Positions 1-8,054 of a stretch of 15,435 bases of DNA are shown here, in pieces. The notes under the pieces were generated by a model. That model made no database searches. It saw only the letters and a program-made list of their open reading frames with translations, and was not told the origin of the DNA. Each line of letters begins with the position of its first letter. The first letter of the stretch is position 1. The stretch is from an uncultured Actinomyces sp. (GTDB taxonomy: Bacteria; Actinomycetota; Actinomycetes; Actinomycetales; Actinomycetaceae). The stretch lies in contig CAJZDJ010000045.1 of the NCBI GenBank assembly GCA_915063485.1, positions 1 through 15,435 on the forward strand, given 5' to 3'. Position numbers and translations under genes: made by a program.

Positions 1-1258
1 CGAATAGTGCCGGGTTAGTGACGCGGCGGCCGTCGAGCAGCAGGCGCACACCCGGCAGGTCAGCCGGGGTCAGCTTGCTGTACTCGGGGTGGTCAGCCTG
101 CACAATGGCCACATCCACGTTCTCACCTAGGTGATAGGGCTGCCAGCCGAAGCCCTCCAGCTCCTCATCGGTGTACATCGGGTCCTGCACCAGCACCTGA
201 GCACCGGCGGCACGCAGCGCGTCAACCGTGGGGAACACGCCAGAGAAAGCGGTTTCCTTAACCTTGCCACGGTAGGAGGCACCCAGTACCACTACACGCA
301 GGCCGGTCAGGTCACCTAGGATCTCCTTGGCGCGGTCCACCACATACTGGGGCATGGTGGCGTTGAAGGAGCGGGCGGTGCGTACCACGGAAGCGTCGGG
401 GTCAGTGGACAGGTACAGGCGCGGGTAAACCGGGATGCAGTGGCCACCTACCGCGATACCGGGGCGGTGAATGTGAGAGTAAGGCTGGGAGTTGCAGGCA
501 TCAATTACGCGCTGCACGTCCACGCCGATCTTGTCGGCGTAAACCGCGAACTGGTTGGCCAGGCCGATGTTTACGTCACGGTAGGTGGTTTCAGCTAGCT
601 TAGCCATTTCGGCGGCCTCGGCGCTGCCCATGTCCCACACGCCGTTAGGCTGGGGTAGGTCTTCGCGCACGTCAAAGTCCAGCAGCTGCTGGTACAGGGC
701 AATACCGCGACGGGTGCCATCCTCGCTTAGGCCACCAACCAGCTTGGGGTAACGGCGCAGGTCCGCAAAGACGCGGCCGGTGAGCACGCGCTCGGGAGAG
801 AAGATCAAAGTGAAGTCGCGCCCCTCTTCTAGGCCACTGATCTGCTCGATCATGGGCTTGAAGCGGCCGCGCAGGGTGCCCACAGGCAAAGTGGTCTCGT
901 AGGAGACGATGGTGCCGGGGGTTAGGTGGGCGGCCAGGGACTTGGTGGCTTCATCCATCCAAGCAAAGTCAGGCTGCCAGGTCTCGTCGTTGACGAACAG
1001 CGGCACTACCACCACTACTGCGTCAACCCCGGGGATAGCCTCAGCGTAGTCCGTGGTGGCGCGCAGACGACCGGCGGGCACCAGCTCAGCTAGCTTCTCG
1101 GCCAGGTGCGCCTCACCCGGGAAGGGTTCTTTGCCTTCATTTACCAGATCTACGGTGCGGGGGTTAACGTCAACCCCAATCACCTCATGGCCCTTGTCGG
1201 CGAACTGTACGGCCAGGGGTAGGCCAATCTTTCCTAGAGCGACTACCGCAATGCGCAT
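1..1258 (-). CDS. wecC: Nucleotide-sugar 6-dehydrogenase, UDP-ManNAc dehydrogenase type (3' end cut by window edge)
   Basis: This cytoplasmic enzyme of the UDP-glucose/UDP-ManNAc dehydrogenase family performs a four-electron, NAD-dependent oxidation of C6 of a UDP-sugar to a uronic acid. About 419 codons are visible and translate without interruption. They begin MRIAVVALGKIGLPLA, a Rossmann dinucleotide-binding loop. The middle holds the family's catalytic-cysteine motif GGHCIPVYP, with Cys at residue 274. The C-terminal UDP-binding domain ends near DGRRVTNPALF, so only a short tail is probably missing. The GGHCIPVYP form is typical of the WecC/WbpA/WbpO branch acting on N-acetylhexosamines rather than of UDP-glucose dehydrogenase, whose motif is GGxCxPKD-like. 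The ATG at 1258 follows a good ribosome binding site, GAGGA. It is the last gene of the leftward operon, 43 bases after the previous stop. With the 2-epimerase at 12633 it would make UDP-ManNAcA. The family is sure; the exact substrate (ManNAc versus GlcNAc or GalNAc) is inferred. Confidence 0.9.
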   Translation of the reverse strand, partial: MRIAVVALGKIGLPLAVQFADKGHEVIGVDVNPRTVDLVNEGKEPFPGEAHLAEKLAELVPAGRLRATTDYAEAIPGVDAVVVVVPLFVNDETWQPDFAWMDEATKSLAAHLTPGTIVSYETTLPVGTLRGRFKPMIEQISGLEEGRDFTLIFSPERVLTGRVFADLRRYPKLVGGLSEDGTRRGIALYQQLLDFDVREDLPQPNGVWDMGSAEAAEMAKLAETTYRDVNIGLANQFAVYADKIGVDVQRVIDACNSQPYSHIHRPGIAVGGHCIPVYPRLYLSTDPDASVVRTARSFNATMPQYVVDRAKEILGDLTGLRVVVLGASYRGKVKETAFSGVFPTVDALRAAGAQVLVQDPMYTDEELEGFGWQPYHLGENVDVAIVQADHPEYSKLTPADLPGVRLLLDGRRVTNPALF

Positions 1259-1301
1259 CCGGTTTTCCTCACTGTTTAGGGTTTTCAGGCTGTTATCTAT
1301 T

Positions 1302-2474
1302 TTAAGCATGTGCGCTCGCAGCTGCGACGGCGTAAATCTCTTTGTACTTGGCAGCAAATGCGCCTAAAGCAAAACGACTCAGGCAGCTTTCGCGTCTACG
1401 CTCGCGTCCAGCTTTATCGCGCGGCCAGGTGGAGACTTGCTTTATGGCCGCCCCCAGCTCGGTTGGGTCCGCGCTATCTACGACGACGCCGTCGCCGTCG
1501 CTAATGACCGTATTGGCACCCCAGGTGTCGGTGGCCACCAAAGCCGCCCCCGTAGCTAGGGCCTCAATTAGCACCATGCCGAAAGATTCGGTGATTGAGG
1601 GTAGTACAAATACGTCTAGCTGTTGGTTAAAGCCGGCCACATCCTTGACCATGCCCGGCAGTTCCAGTTGTTTTTCCACTCCCGCCTGGCGGGCGCATTG
1701 ACGCAGACTGGCCTCAATTTCATCAGTTAGCGGGCCACCAATTATGAGCTGGGCATCTGCCCCCAGCTGGGCGGCGGCGAAGGACTTAATCACCAGCTCA
1801 GGGCGTTTAACCGGATCCAGCACCGACAAATGCCCCACCACCAGGGGCTTGTGGCTGTGGTCTGATACCGTAACTGTCTCCAGCTCGGGCGGCAGTAAGT
1901 TGGGCACATAATCCCACTGGCCCCCCAGGCGCTGGGCAATAAAATCGGCGTGACCGCGCGAAACCCCAATGCGCTTAGCGGCGCTGGCGGCCACCTGCTG
2001 CTCAGCGCGACGGCCTAGGCCGGTACGCACCGGCATGTGGCCTAGTGAGCGGTGCTCGGTAAGCACCCAGGGCAGCCCATATTTGGCAGCCAACAGGTGG
2101 GTTAGGAAACCTGCCGGGTAAAGCGAGTGGGCGTGCAGCACATCGGGGCGCCCAAAGCGGCGTACATAGACCCTAAAAGCCTGCTCTAACTGGCTAAAGG
2201 CGGCGCGGGCATCAATCCAGCGGGCTTTAGGCAGCCAAGCTGGCAGATCCACACGCACCACATTTAAGCCATTTTCCTGGCTGACGCGTGGCCGCGAGCG
2301 CCGCGCGCTTAGGCCCCGGCGCCAGGCGGGCCCATAGACCGGGTGCATCTGTGGCGCCAACACACCCATTTGCAAGCCGGCGCTAGCCATGGCTTGGGCT
2401 TGTTGGCGGAAGAAAATTCCGTGTACGTCCTCTGGGCTGGCTGGATACCAGGAGGGAATTACCAGAACATGCAT
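1302..2474 (-). CDS. GT4-family glycosyltransferase (390 aa)
   Basis: This is a retaining GT-B glycosyltransferase of the GT4 type, expected to add one sugar to a lipid-linked intermediate at the cytoplasmic face of the membrane. The N-terminal acceptor domain opens MHVLVIPSWYPASPEDVHG and contains a DVLHAHSLYPAG stretch (about 111-122) and a TEH motif (139-141), a common pattern in this group. The C-terminal nucleotide-sugar domain starts around VVGHLSVLDPVKRPE (212-226). It carries the full EX7E motif, ESFGMVLIE, with Glu296 and Glu304, then an ATGAALVATDTWG loop. The length of 390 aa is normal for GT4. The start ATG overlaps the upstream stop by one base (TAATG) and is preceded by GGGTGAG, so it is translationally coupled. 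It resembles the plus-strand GT4 at 13755 in its N-terminal motifs, so the two may be paralogues. Donor and acceptor cannot be read from sequence. Confidence 0.9.
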   Translation of the reverse strand: MHVLVIPSWYPASPEDVHGIFFRQQAQAMASAGLQMGVLAPQMHPVYGPAWRRGLSARRSRPRVSQENGLNVVRVDLPAWLPKARWIDARAAFSQLEQAFRVYVRRFGRPDVLHAHSLYPAGFLTHLLAAKYGLPWVLTEHRSLGHMPVRTGLGRRAEQQVAASAAKRIGVSRGHADFIAQRLGGQWDYVPNLLPPELETVTVSDHSHKPLVVGHLSVLDPVKRPELVIKSFAAAQLGADAQLIIGGPLTDEIEASLRQCARQAGVEKQLELPGMVKDVAGFNQQLDVFVLPSITESFGMVLIEALATGAALVATDTWGANTVISDGDGVVVDSADPTELGAAIKQVSTWPRDKAGRERRRESCLSRFALGAFAAKYKEIYAVAAASAHA

Positions 2475-3592
2475 TACTCACCCATGATTTTGGTGATGTA
2501 ACGCTCCCAGATCACCAGCTGGCTGTCGGCTGATAGCTCATGGGCGTGGGCGTGGGAGGCAGCCTTGAATTCCTGCACTTGGGTTTTGGTCAGGCCTTTT
2601 AGTACTTGGGCTAGGTCGCTGGCACTGTAGCCTGGCGCCACCACGCCTAAACCGGCTTCTTCAACGATGCGGGCCATCTCAGGGCTAGGGCTTACCACTA
2701 CACCTAGGCGGGCCTGCACAAAGTCAAAGAGCTTGTTGGGCAGGACGTTGGCGAAGTTGAAGTTGATGGGCGGTAGTAGGAACACCCCTAGGTCGTAGCC
2801 GTTGAGAGTTTCAATTAGCTGCTCGTAGGGCACTGGCGGGTGCACGGTGATGGCGCTGTTTTCCTGGGCTCGCTGTTTTAGGTGTTCTAGGTGCTCAGGG
2901 TCGTTGGGGGTTAGGTATAGGTCTAGGGTGCAGTTACCGGCTTCGATGACGCCGTCCACGGTGGCTTCAATGTTGCGTTCGCGGTGGGAGGTGCCTGAGT
3001 GCACTAGGCGGATGGGCTCAGCTACCGGGGTTGGGCTTAGCTCCCAGTAGGGGGTGGCGTTAGTGACTACCCCTACTTTGGCGCCGGTTTGTACCTCATA
3101 TTCCTGCGCGATGCGCTTGGAAATGGTGGTGACTGACTGGCAGCGCGGCAGGTAGCGCTGGCATAGCCACAGGTACCAGGGGCCAATACGCTTAGCCCAG
3201 GGAGCGTGTTCTTCATGTAGGCGGGGGAAGTATTCGTGAATGTCGGCGTGTACCCCTAGGCGTGGGCGTAGGGAGAGGGCTAGCGGCACGGTGTCGATGT
3301 CGTCAGCTAGGATGGCGTCGAATTTAAGGCCTTTGAGGGCTTTGGCGGCGTTGCGTACGTCTGGCATCAGCCAGTAGCCGGCTTTGTAGGCTTTTAGCTC
3401 TAGTAGCGCATCCCAGGTTTTGCCCGGCAAGGTGGCGTGGGTTAGTTCCAGGTGGCGTTTGACGCCTTCGGGGGCGGGGCCAAAGCCGCAGGTAGTGACC
3501 TCATATTTGGGGCTGAATAGGCGCACTTGTTTAAGTACTCGCGCGTCGCGAGTAATGGGGGAAAACGAGATGATCAGTAGTTTTTTGCTCAT
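2474..3592 (-). CDS. GT4-like glycosyltransferase (372 aa)
   Basis: This is a GT-B-fold glycosyltransferase-like protein. It begins MSKKLLIISFSPITRDARVL, a start seen in GT4-like enzymes of capsule and exopolysaccharide clusters. A histidine- and acid-rich stretch (HADIHEYFPRLHEEHAPW, about 115-132) lies in the acceptor domain. The donor domain begins near RLVHSGTSHRERNIE (195-209). It includes the typical LPNKLFDFVQARLGVVVSP segment (284-302), where the family usually has a Glu and this protein has Asp290. The start ATG at 3592 is well supported: an AAGGAG ribosome binding site overlaps the stop codon of the flippase gene, with a 5-base spacer. It is the seventh gene of the leftward operon and sits directly after the flippase. 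Leucine is often encoded by CTA here (four of five between residues 95 and 112), which is unusual for GC-rich DNA. The specific sugar is unknown. Confidence 0.85.
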   Translation of the reverse strand: MSKKLLIISFSPITRDARVLKQVRLFSPKYEVTTCGFGPAPEGVKRHLELTHATLPGKTWDALLELKAYKAGYWLMPDVRNAAKALKGLKFDAILADDIDTVPLALSLRPRLGVHADIHEYFPRLHEEHAPWAKRIGPWYLWLCQRYLPRCQSVTTISKRIAQEYEVQTGAKVGVVTNATPYWELSPTPVAEPIRLVHSGTSHRERNIEATVDGVIEAGNCTLDLYLTPNDPEHLEHLKQRAQENSAITVHPPVPYEQLIETLNGYDLGVFLLPPINFNFANVLPNKLFDFVQARLGVVVSPSPEMARIVEEAGLGVVAPGYSASDLAQVLKGLTKTQVQEFKAASHAHAHELSADSQLVIWERYITKIMGE

Positions 3593-3597
3593 ATCTG

Positions 3598-3603
3598 CTC
3601 CTT
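3598..3603 (-). promoter_or_regulatory. Ribosome binding site overlapping the flippase stop codon
   Basis: AAGGAG sits 5 bases before the ATG at 3592, and its first two bases are the last two of the flippase TAA stop. This implies coupled termination and re-initiation between the flippase and the next glycosyltransferase. Confidence 0.65.
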
Positions 3604-5380
3604 AGGCCAAGCCCGCTAGGTGTGCCTGCACGGCGAATTCGGGTTCTTTTTCCACCAGCTCATCGAAGGTGCCACTGGCTTTGAGCTGACCGGTGCGCAT
3701 GAAACAAATCATGTCGTTGTGGCGGATAGTTGATAGACGGTGTGCCACTGATATCACTGTGACTTGGCCGTGCAGCTGGGAGATGGCAGTGGCGACGGCG
3801 TCCTCGGTTTTGGTGTCCAGCGCACTGGTGGCCTCATCTAGCACTAGCACCAGCGGGTCTGAGTACAGGGCGCGGGCGATACCTAGACGCTGACGTTCGC
3901 CACCGGAGAGGGCCAGGCCGCGCTCACCGATACGCTCATTGATGCCCTCGGGGCGCCCGGCTATCACCTGGGAGAGCTGAGCCATTTCAATGACCTGCTT
4001 TACGCGCTCTTCGTCATAATCATCCCCCCAGGTCAAGGCAATGTTTTGGGCAATGGTGGCGTCAAAGAGGGTCACCTCCTGGGGGACGTAGCCGACGCGT
4101 TTACGCCAGGCACCTAGCACATCATCCATGTTTTGCTGGCCAATGAAAATCTGGCCTTGTTGGGGTACTAGTAGCCCCAAAATAATGTCTACCAGCGTGG
4201 ATTTACCGCTGCCGGAGGTGCCCACAATACCTACGGAGGAGCCCATGGGGATGGTTAGGCTTAGGTCTTTAACGGCGCTGGTTTGGGCGCTGGGGTAGGT
4301 GAAGGTGATGTTTTTTAGACGCAATGCGTCAGGTTCGCCCTGTAGCTGCTGGGTGCCTAGGTCTTCAGCGTTTTCCTGGTAGCGTTTGGCGTCGTTAATG
4401 TCGCGTAGCACTGCCTCTAGGTGGGGCAGGGAGTTGGCGGTGGTGGTCATAACTGACTGGAAGGTCACGATGGTGGGCATGATCCTGAACCCGGCCACAC
4501 CAAATAGGGCAATTGCACTAAGCGCCCCGGTAGTGCCTTGACTCCACCAGGCCACGGCCCCTACCAGCACGAATCCACCCACCATGGCGGCTTCAATTAC
4601 GCGCTGAGGCACGGCCCCGAGGAACTGGATGTTGGCGCGGGCGCGGGTGGAGCGTTCACGATTTTGATGCACTACACGTGAAACATCAGCGAATTTGTCG
4701 CGCAGGGTGATTTCTTTAAGGGAGGAGACCATTTCGGTCATGAGTTTGGTGATGCGCAGCGAGTAGCGCATATTTACCCGTCCGGCCACCACGGCTGAGC
4801 GGGAAACCACCAGGTTCATGAACATGGCTACCAGCCCCAGGTACACCAGGGTGATGAGGGCGGTTGAGGGCTGTGCCACCAGCAACACCACCACTACCGC
4901 AATAAAGCTGACGATCTGCTGGGGTAAACTCACCGCTGGCAGCAGCACACCGGAGATAGTGTTGGCGATACCCACGTCGGCCATGCGCACGATTTCCGCC
5001 GTCGAGCGCGCTAACCGCTCAGTCCAGGGGGCGCGGATGTAGGCGTCAAAAAGCTCGTCACCAACCACCATTTCGTAGCTGGCAAAGCGACGGGTGGCGA
5101 ACCACTGAATCACTAAAGCCAAAATGGCTTTCAAAATCATCAGCGCACACACCACTAGCAGCAGCCAGGGATAGCTACTGGTGCTAATCTTGCCAAGCAG
5201 CGGCATGGTCATGGCCTCACCCTTGATCATGGGGGTGAGCATCAGGGCCAGTAGACCTAAAGCAACCGTATCCAAAATCGCCAAAGCTGAGGTGGATACC
5301 ATGTATATCCACAAGAACCTATTAGTACCCTCCGGCAGCAAGGGTACTAGCTGGCGAATTGCGTCTATCAGCCGTTTCAT
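3602..5380 (-). CDS. PglK/MsbA-like ABC exporter, putative lipid-linked glycan flippase (592 aa)
   Basis: This is a half-size ABC exporter with its membrane and ATPase domains fused; it should work as a homodimer in the cytoplasmic membrane. Residues about 20-300 hold roughly five or six hydrophobic segments (about 23-49, 71-95, 155-192, 258-300). The nucleotide-binding domain has Walker A GTSGSGKST (387-395), Q-loop YVPQ (Gln434), signature LSGGERQR (491-498), Walker B LVLVLDE (510-516), a D-loop SALD and H-loop His547. All catalytic positions are present. The late-membrane segment FGVAGFRIMPTI and the overall layout recall Campylobacter PglK, which flips undecaprenyl-diphosphate oligosaccharides. 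Because five to seven glycosyltransferase genes surround it, flipping a lipid-linked repeat unit is the likely job, but a peptide or drug exporter role cannot be excluded from sequence alone. The ATG overlaps the previous stop by four bases (ATGA), with GGGGAGA upstream. Confidence 0.88.
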   Translation of the reverse strand: MKRLIDAIRQLVPLLPEGTNRFLWIYMVSTSALAILDTVALGLLALMLTPMIKGEAMTMPLLGKISTSSYPWLLLVVCALMILKAILALVIQWFATRRFASYEMVVGDELFDAYIRAPWTERLARSTAEIVRMADVGIANTISGVLLPAVSLPQQIVSFIAVVVVLLVAQPSTALITLVYLGLVAMFMNLVVSRSAVVAGRVNMRYSLRITKLMTEMVSSLKEITLRDKFADVSRVVHQNRERSTRARANIQFLGAVPQRVIEAAMVGGFVLVGAVAWWSQGTTGALSAIALFGVAGFRIMPTIVTFQSVMTTTANSLPHLEAVLRDINDAKRYQENAEDLGTQQLQGEPDALRLKNITFTYPSAQTSAVKDLSLTIPMGSSVGIVGTSGSGKSTLVDIILGLLVPQQGQIFIGQQNMDDVLGAWRKRVGYVPQEVTLFDATIAQNIALTWGDDYDEERVKQVIEMAQLSQVIAGRPEGINERIGERGLALSGGERQRLGIARALYSDPLVLVLDEATSALDTKTEDAVATAISQLHGQVTVISVAHRLSTIRHNDMICFMRTGQLKASGTFDELVEKEPEFAVQAHLAGLA

Positions 5381-6507
5381 TTGTCTCCCCGGTTGAGGGT
5401 GTCTAGCAATTGGTTTAGTTTACACGCGCCCCAATGGGCTACGCGGCTTTGGCGGCTAAACCAGCCGCGCGCGCTAACCGGAGCCACGGTATTAGCCGGG
5501 CCGCCTTGGTTCAAGTTGGCGGCGGCTTGGCGCGCACTCAGTAGGCGAGTTTGGCGCTCATCTGGGCTGGCGCCGTCGCCGTGGGCAATGATCAGGGCTT
5601 CAACCAGGCGCGCCTCGTTACGGCTAAGCACCTGATAGTAGCGCGGGGCTAGCATAAGCACCTTGGTGAGTAGCGTGTAGAGGTAGTCAACATCATCCAG
5701 GCTTAGATCGTGGCTGTGTTTGGCCACTGCCGGCAGAATGCTTTTACGCACCAGGCGCACGGCCAGGGCCTGGCGGGCAGCGGGTTTTAGCTGCTCAGCC
5801 CAGGTGGAGCTGGCTACGATAGCCACCCCGGCGCACTGCTGCGCAATGGTGAAGGGGGTGGAGGTGACCCGCACGCCGCCGTCGTCGGCCTCAATATATT
5901 TAGGTTCGCTAGCTGGCAGTAGGTCGATGCGCTGGGCCACCATAAATAGGCGACTGGAGTAGGCCAGGTCCTCCCCCGTGCGTAGACCTGAGCTCATGCG
6001 GATTTGGTAGCGCTTTAGTAGTTCGGTGCGTACCAGCATCAGTGGCCCGGTGCGGTAGGTGAGGCGGTCTTTGACTGGGTCTAGGCGACGACGGCGTCCC
6101 ACGCGCACCGGGGGTAAGTCTAGGGTGCCGGTAGCAGCCTCTAGGGTGGGTAGGATCAAAATGTCGACGCTGGGGTTGGCTTTAAGGTATTTAGCCCAGG
6201 CTTTACCGGCCCCGCTTTGGTAGTAGTCGTCTGAGCCCATGGCGGTTACGTAGGGGGCGGTGGCGGCCTCCAGGCCGGTATTCAGTGGGCCAGCCGGCGA
6301 AGGAATACCATCTGTGCAGGTCAGGATCTGTACGCGGGAGCCGAACTGTTCTAGGCGTTGGCGGATAGGCTGCGGATCAATATTGTGCACCACCACAATT
6401 GCGCCATTGGTGGTGTTGCCTTCCACCACACTGGCTACGGCACGTTCAATAGGACGCTCATAGCGGTGGATGGCGATCACTACCTGCACTAGGGGCTTTT
6501 TTGTCAC
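5377..6507 (-). CDS. GT2-family glycosyltransferase (376 aa)
   Basis: This is a GT-A-fold, normally inverting, glycosyltransferase of family 2. Residues 6-14 (LVQVVIAIH) form the first beta strand of the nucleotide-binding half. PAGPLNTGLEAA (71-82) is the conserved helix entry. GSDDYY (91-96) supplies the DXD-type metal and UDP-sugar binding aspartates Asp93 and Asp94. SGLRTGEDLAYSSRL (173-187) provides the catalytic ED pair Glu179-Asp180. The C-terminal 150 residues are helical with no clear membrane segment, so the enzyme probably works in the cytoplasm at the membrane surface. The start is GTG at 6507, overlapping the upstream stop in GTGA and preceded by a very strong ribosome binding site, AGGAGGGG. 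It is the only GT2 in the window; the other glycosyltransferases are GT-B. Its substrate is unknown. Confidence 0.9.
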   Translation of the reverse strand: MTKKPLVQVVIAIHRYERPIERAVASVVEGNTTNGAIVVVHNIDPQPIRQRLEQFGSRVQILTCTDGIPSPAGPLNTGLEAATAPYVTAMGSDDYYQSGAGKAWAKYLKANPSVDILILPTLEAATGTLDLPPVRVGRRRRLDPVKDRLTYRTGPLMLVRTELLKRYQIRMSSGLRTGEDLAYSSRLFMVAQRIDLLPASEPKYIEADDGGVRVTSTPFTIAQQCAGVAIVASSTWAEQLKPAARQALAVRLVRKSILPAVAKHSHDLSLDDVDYLYTLLTKVLMLAPRYYQVLSRNEARLVEALIIAHGDGASPDERQTRLLSARQAAANLNQGGPANTVAPVSARGWFSRQSRVAHWGACKLNQLLDTLNRGDK

Positions 6508-8045
6508 TGCGCCCCTCCTAGCACTACCTGATCTAGCAGCGGCAAGGTCACCTGGGCGTCAAGGTTAGCTAGCGTCCACTGGCTGGCCTGCTCAGCTACC
6601 TCTGGCTTAGTTAAACCAGACTCGTTGGTGTTATCCAAGATGCGTTGCGCTGCGGCACGCGGGCTGTCCACTACCCAGTCAGCTGGGTAAATAGTTTCGG
6701 GCCCACCCAGGCTGGCCAGGCCCGGCCAGTTACGCACTACCGGCAGGCAGCCCGAAGCGGCGCCTTGCTGCACTGAAATATGTACGCCTTCAACCATAGA
6801 GGAGGACAAAATCACGGTAGCTTTACGCAAAACCTCGGGCATATCGCTGCGGTAACCCAAGCTTTGCACGCCCAGCTGCTGGCAGCGCTGGTTGAAGCTA
6901 TCCCAATAGCTACCCCCAGCTGTGGGCTCCTCCCCCACTAAGGTAAGCTTCCAGGGTTTGTCAGAAAGCTGGCGCAGCTGCTCAAGCACATCTAGGGCCC
7001 AAGCGGGGTCTTTAACTAGGCGGTCATAGCCCACCAGCATGATGCTATATGCAGCCGGCTGGAGTTTGGACAGCTTAAAAGAAACCAAATCCATACAGTT
7101 GGGAACATAGTTAATGCGGGTACGCTCAGCTAGCCCCAATACGGTTGAAGTCAGTGCCCGCGTAACCGGCGGGGCGATAGTGATTAGGTCACAGACGTTT
7201 TCCCAACGGGTAAGCAGCGGCATCATAGTAAATGCCTCAAATTTGTGAACCCGCACCAGTAGACGCGGGCTACCTACGCTAGTTAAATCCGTGCCGCTTA
7301 GACGCGCGGCCAGGGCACTGCCCCACTCCACATAGACTGTGTCAGCCCACTGTAGATCTTTACGTAAAAATTCTGGAACCTCAGTGTCACGGTTTTCTAG
7401 CCGGTCAGTGACGGTTTGCAGGACTGAACAAAAATCTAGTTCTTCGTCTCCCAGCTGGCGGATACGCACCTGGGCTTTTTGCGGCCAGTAGCCAATGATT
7501 GGCTCCATAAAGTTGAAGTTTATGTCGGTAAGCACCAGTAGATGCTCAGCGCGTGGACGCTGAGCCTGCACCACATGGGCGCTTACCACCTGGTTACCGT
7601 CTGCCTTGGCCCAAGGCAGATCCACGCCGGTGGTGGCCACCTGAGCGGGCTCAACTATGGCGCCGTCGCCGCGCAAACGCGCCACCACTGGGGAGGTAAA
7701 CAGGTAACTACGCAGACGCGGATCCATCTCAGCAATAGGCGAATGGTTAAGCCCCTGCTCAATGGTGGGGTGGAAAATCAGTTTCAGGGCCTCTAAAACC
7801 TGTGTGGCGTCGCCTTGTGCCCCGGCACGTTCAAGCAGGACGCTAGCGTGCTCTAGCCAATTAGGGGCTAGCTCCTGGTAGGAGCCATCTGGGTCTGCCT
7901 CTAGGCGTGACAAATCCAGCAGTACCTGAGAACGCGCTTGGTCTGCCATACCTGCCCCCTTCCACAGCATCCGCGAAATGGCGCTGTGGCCCTGGTTGGC
8001 GGCCACATAACCAGCTTTAACTAGAGTGTCAGTTAATTTACTCAT
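6504..8045 (-). CDS. Large GT4-like glycosyltransferase with helical N-terminal extension (513 aa)
   Basis: This is a GT-B-like protein in which the recognisable glycosyltransferase part starts only around residue 165 (HLLVLTDINFNFMEP). The first 160 residues look mostly alpha-helical and match nothing I recognise. The donor domain includes YSIMLVGYDRLVKDPAWALD (about 333-352), LTLVGEE (367-373) and SSSMVEGVHISVQQGAASG (414-432). In that last segment the first Glu of the GT4 EX7E motif is present (Glu419) but the second position is Gln427, so catalysis may differ from classical GT4. I place the start at the ATG at 8045: AGGA lies 5 bases upstream, partly using the stop codon of the previous gene. 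An ATG 13 codons further upstream (8084) has no visible ribosome binding site and would overlap the upstream gene by 32 bases. The substrate is unknown; a non-transferase structural role is possible. Confidence 0.78.
   Translation of the reverse strand: MSKLTDTLVKAGYVAANQGHSAISRMLWKGAGMADQARSQVLLDLSRLEADPDGSYQELAPNWLEHASVLLERAGAQGDATQVLEALKLIFHPTIEQGLNHSPIAEMDPRLRSYLFTSPVVARLRGDGAIVEPAQVATTGVDLPWAKADGNQVVSAHVVQAQRPRAEHLLVLTDINFNFMEPIIGYWPQKAQVRIRQLGDEELDFCSVLQTVTDRLENRDTEVPEFLRKDLQWADTVYVEWGSALAARLSGTDLTSVGSPRLLVRVHKFEAFTMMPLLTRWENVCDLITIAPPVTRALTSTVLGLAERTRINYVPNCMDLVSFKLSKLQPAAYSIMLVGYDRLVKDPAWALDVLEQLRQLSDKPWKLTLVGEEPTAGGSYWDSFNQRCQQLGVQSLGYRSDMPEVLRKATVILSSSMVEGVHISVQQGAASGCLPVVRNWPGLASLGGPETIYPADWVVDSPRAAAQRILDNTNESGLTKPEVAEQASQWTLANLDAQVTLPLLDQVVLGGAQ
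6512..6519 (-). promoter_or_regulatory. Strong ribosome binding site for the GT2 gene
   Basis: AGGAGGGG followed by CGCA and the GTG start at 6507. It lies inside the last codons of the preceding gene and supports GTG as the real start despite the non-ATG codon. Confidence 0.65.
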
Positions 8046-8050
8046 CAGTG

Positions 8051-8054
8051 TCCT
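8051..8054 (-). promoter_or_regulatory. Ribosome binding site that decides the start at 8045
   Basis: AGGA followed by a 5-base spacer and ATG. The AG of the upstream TAG stop codon forms part of the site, so termination and re-initiation are adjacent. This favours the 513-residue product over the 526-residue one. Confidence 0.6.

Noticed and set aside
1259..1301. Possible promoter or terminator between the GT4 gene and the dehydrogenase
   Set aside because: The 43-base gap has no stem-loop followed by a T-run and no convincing -35/-10 pair; I see only the GAGGA ribosome binding site.
1480..1502. Repetitive GACGAC/GCCGTC run in the GT4 gene
   Set aside because: It encodes an Asp/Gly/Val-rich loop and is explained by codon repetition; it is not a mobile or regulatory repeat.
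1053..1701. Plus-strand open frames of 104, 64 and 119 codons
   Set aside because: They overlap the dehydrogenase start and the GT4 gene in antisense and have low-information composition.
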